Below are positions 61,808 through 64,000 of a stretch of DNA of 64,000 nucleotides, one piece after another. The first letter of the stretch is position 1. Every line of letters starts with the position of its first letter. Under the pieces are notes generated by a model. It was not told the DNA's origin, did no database searches, and was given only the letters and a program-made list of their open reading frames with translations. A program made the translations under genes and the position numbers. The stretch spans positions 4,036,775 to 4,100,774 of the forward strand of contig CM075104.1 of assembly GCA_037576195.1 (NCBI GenBank), given 5' to 3'. Source of the stretch: Phytoseiulus persimilis. Its lineage: Eukaryota > Arthropoda > Arachnida > Mesostigmata > Phytoseiidae.

Positions 61808-61978
61808 TGTCGTATTCTATCTATCGCTGTAGTCGTCGTAATCGTCGCGTATGCTACGCCGACGCTGTACCAGTTCTCAGTCCGCTTTCTGAAGAACGGT
61901 GCTTACGACTCTTCGAGTATTCGGAACCAGAGGCCCTCATCATTCAGATTAAGTTTAAAGTGCACGGAATCTTCGACA

Positions 61979-61996
61979 CGTTATCAGCACGATACT
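61979..61996 (+). other. Possible primer-binding site
   Basis: CGTTATCAGCACGATACT directly follows the proposed LTR end. Copia elements prime from a tRNA, often an internal half of initiator tRNA-Met. I recall similar TTATCAGCACG words after LTRs of other Copia elements but cannot verify the tRNA match here. Confidence 0.3.
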
Positions 61997-62075
61997 CCAG
62001 AGTACCTGAGAGTAAGTATAAGTGCAATTACTTCCTTTTGACATCGGTCCCACTTGGAGTGACCTACCTAGGGCC

Positions 62076-64000
62076 ATGGCAGACGACGACTACCAATACG
62101 ATCTGGCTGCGCAGGAAGATGAACCTGCCGCGCTAAAGAAGGACGATTCAGAGCCCCGTCCATCCGACTCGAACTATACCAGGCTTGCCCCATGCCCAGT
62201 GACCCTAGGTCTGTTTGGACAAAACTATTTGAGTTGGAAATCCTTAATGCCCATCTTCCTACAACAAACCGTAGATGTTTGGGAAGTCGTGAAAGGAGAC
62301 CTAGTTGAACCAATCCCAACCGAACCAGCTACCGAGCTTAATGATGATCAAAAGAAAGTCAAGGTTCGGTATGATAGAGCAAATCGAAAAGCAAGACTCC
62401 AATTGTTCTCTTCGATCAACGACAAACTGATTGTCCAAATGTTTTACGGACAAACTCAGGATGTCAGAGCAGCGGATATCTGGTCCCAGATCGCAAGCAA
62501 GTTTGGAGTCCGAGCCGCCCTGCGGCAAGGTTCGGCCATCGCGAAATTGATGCAGTTCAAGTTCAATAAGAGCAAGACTGCTGACCAGAACCTGGATAGG
62601 TTCCGCGATCTTCAAGCCGAACTCACGGATTCTGGAATTGAGATCGATCAGAAGGTTCAGGTTGAACAACTGCTCAATGCTCTGCCACATAGCTGGGAAC
62701 CCCTTCGTATGGCTTTCTCAGCCCGACCAGAAGGCGATAGGGATGTCTCCAGTCTGATGGAAATTATCAAGAATGAAGCAATTCGCCAAAGACCATCCAA
62801 GGAATTGGATCAGGCGACTGCTATGCTTTCTCAGATGAGAGTTGGTCGCAGGTTTGCACCAAAACGTAGATTCCAAAATCGTTCTCATCGAAGAAATGCC
62901 CCCAGCCATCATTCACAAGGATCCAGCAGCAGTGGCTATGGTCAACAGAACCGTTCACGCCACCAGAGTAATAGACCAAACAGAAGACAAGTAAAGTGTT
63001 ACAACTGCGGTGCAACAGGACATTTCAAGTCCCAGTGTACCCGCCCTCGGCGAGATCAAGGTTATCAAGGAGGAAGCGGACAGCATAGATCGCATGCTCG
63101 AGCAAGCACTGCCGTCGCACTCCTAGCTCACGTCAAGTATGACACGAGCGAAACCGATGAGTTCCTCGTAGATTCCGGCGCGTCGCACCATTGCAGTAGT
63201 TCAAGAAAGTGGTTCACTAGCTTTGACCAACAAACCGACATGCGCGCCGTCACCTTAGCAAGCAACCAGAAACTGCGTGTCACCGCTTCTGGCACAGCCG
63301 AGCTGACTGTCGGAGAGTCTAAGCAGCGAATAGCTTTAGAGCTTAAAAATGTTTTACTTGTCCCCTCAGTTCGAAAGAATCTCCTCTCTGTGAGTCAATT
63401 GACAGATGATGATTTCGAAGTGACGTTCAAAAGGAATCACCTCATAATTTCGAGAAACGATATGAGGATCCGAGTACCCAAGATAGAAGGCCTCTACAGA
63501 TTAAGAATGGACTCGGAGATCGGATTACTACAAGATCAGGCAAGCGATCAAGAATCCGTAGACCAAGACGCAGACAGCGATCTTGACGACATGAATCATG
63601 ATATTCCGTCTGAAAGCCAAGTGATGAGCGCCATTGGCTCAGAAAAGACGATGAGTGCACAGACGCAGAGCCTTAGAAGCCTGCATGAAAAGTTCGCCCA
63701 TGTTAATAGGCAGTACGTGATTAAATATTTGAACCAGCAGGGTATCAAGTACATTGATGATCTAGACCAATGTGACGCCTGTCTGAAGGGGAAGCTCACC
63801 CGAATCACGTACAGGAGCCGCCCTGATCAGGCGAAAGCTCAGAAGCCGGGCATCATAACGGCAGACCTTTGTTCGCCTAATGTAGAGTCAATAGAAAAAG
63901 CAAAGCATTTCCTTCTATTCACTGACGAAGCAACCAGCTATCGAAAGGTCGAGTTTCTCCAGAAAAAGAGCGACACTTATCGATACGTTGCCTCCTACGT
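62076..64000 (+). CDS. Copia Gag-Pol polyprotein, partial (641 codons to the window end)
   Basis: It starts at the ATG in GCCATGGCAGAC and is open to the last base. Residues 1 to about 290 are Copia-type Gag, including the LTR_copia Gag region. A CCHC knuckle, CYNCGATGHFKSQC, starts at residue 308 after an Arg/Gln/Ser-rich stretch. An aspartic protease follows with FLVDSGASHH, catalytic D366. The pre-integrase His/Cys zinc region runs from H537 to CDACLKGK (near 570). The integrase core begins with ITADLCSP, D597 being the likely first catalytic Asp, and the FTDEATSY block comes before the edge. No frameshift separates gag from pol, as in most Copia elements. The product would form particles, cleave itself and insert the cDNA. 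Reverse transcriptase and RNase H must lie beyond the window. Confidence 0.93.
   Translation, partial: MADDDYQYDLAAQEDEPAALKKDDSEPRPSDSNYTRLAPCPVTLGLFGQNYLSWKSLMPIFLQQTVDVWEVVKGDLVEPIPTEPATELNDDQKKVKVRYDRANRKARLQLFSSINDKLIVQMFYGQTQDVRAADIWSQIASKFGVRAALRQGSAIAKLMQFKFNKSKTADQNLDRFRDLQAELTDSGIEIDQKVQVEQLLNALPHSWEPLRMAFSARPEGDRDVSSLMEIIKNEAIRQRPSKELDQATAMLSQMRVGRRFAPKRRFQNRSHRRNAPSHHSQGSSSSGYGQQNRSRHQSNRPNRRQVKCYNCGATGHFKSQCTRPRRDQGYQGGSGQHRSHARASTAVALLAHVKYDTSETDEFLVDSGASHHCSSSRKWFTSFDQQTDMRAVTLASNQKLRVTASGTAELTVGESKQRIALELKNVLLVPSVRKNLLSVSQLTDDDFEVTFKRNHLIISRNDMRIRVPKIEGLYRLRMDSEIGLLQDQASDQESVDQDADSDLDDMNHDIPSESQVMSAIGSEKTMSAQTQSLRSLHEKFAHVNRQYVIKYLNQQGIKYIDDLDQCDACLKGKLTRITYRSRPDQAKAQKPGIITADLCSPNVESIEKAKHFLLFTDEATSYRKVEFLQKKSDTYRYVASY

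Larger units (their letters stand above)
61648..61978 (+). repeat. Probable 5' LTR of the Copia element
   Basis: The proposed ends are TGTTG at 61648 and GACA at 61978, giving 331 bp with TG...CA termini. Inside are a TATA box (ATATATAAG, 61777-61785) and AATAAA (61802-61807), the expected order of promoter and polyadenylation signals. A primer-binding-site-like sequence follows directly. Without the 3' LTR the exact borders are inference; the existence of an LTR here is well supported by the position upstream of gag. Confidence 0.6.
61648..64000 (+). mobile_element. Copia-type (Ty1/copia) LTR retrotransposon, 3' part beyond the window
   Basis: A probable 5' LTR is followed by a long open Gag-Pol frame in the order Gag, zinc knuckle, protease, integrase. 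Integrase before reverse transcriptase is the order that defines Ty1/copia elements; the frame here stops within integrase because the window ends. The absence of any stop or frameshift over 1.9 kb suggests a young and possibly functional copy. The 3' LTR and target-site duplication are outside the window. Confidence 0.93.

Noticed and set aside
1..64000. CRISPR arrays, bacterial operons, rRNA genes, telomeric TTAGG arrays
   Set aside because: None seen. The only regular short repeats are the 16-bp arrays, the 45-bp minisatellite and microsatellites, and none has a spacer-repeat structure.

Overview
The window looks like nuclear DNA of an arthropod. It is about 50% GC and gene-poor, with animal-type retroelements (a Copia LTR element and an APE-type non-LTR element) and one clear gene of the Kekkon family (LRR + Ig + transmembrane), which is known mainly from arthropods. 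Base composition and the mix of transposon relics would suit a mite or another chelicerate, but that is a guess; nothing in the sequence fixes the species.

Layout. 1-12.7 kb: no gene I can support, only simple repeats and short chance-like ORFs. 12.7-14.7 kb: a decayed non-LTR retrotransposon (endonuclease piece, frameshifted reverse transcriptase, C-terminal tail) interrupted by a 157-bp palindromic MITE with a perfect 10-bp target duplication. 17.07-18.02 kb: a foldback-like structure whose inverted arms are arrays of a 16-bp repeat. 25.4 kb: a 45-bp minisatellite. 26.4-26.7 kb: a tRNA-like Pol III sequence followed by another scrap of reverse transcriptase. 34.7 kb: a weak small gene candidate. 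37.7-38.3 kb: a short intronless gene for an unrecognised, probably secreted six-cysteine protein. 39.8-40.8 kb: a broken reading frame resembling transcription elongation factor TFIIS. 45.2-45.6 kb: an unrecognised broken frame. 48.8-49.3 kb: three abutting hairpins next to an element with imperfect terminal inverted repeats. 57.4-59.3 kb (minus strand): the Kekkon-like receptor, complete in one coding exon. 61.65 kb to the window end: a Copia retrotransposon with a probable 5' LTR and an uninterrupted gag-protease-integrase frame that runs off the edge.

The best-supported host gene is the Kekkon-like receptor; the small secreted-protein gene is second. The rest is largely a graveyard of mobile DNA of different ages: an intact-looking Copia, an old non-LTR element later hit by a MITE, foldback-type and TIR-type elements that encode nothing, and probable retropseudogenes. 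Genes with many short exons could be hidden here; without transcripts or database searches I cannot exclude them. At this GC content a window this long yields chance ORFs of about 180-200 codons (my own estimate), so ORF length alone was not taken as evidence.
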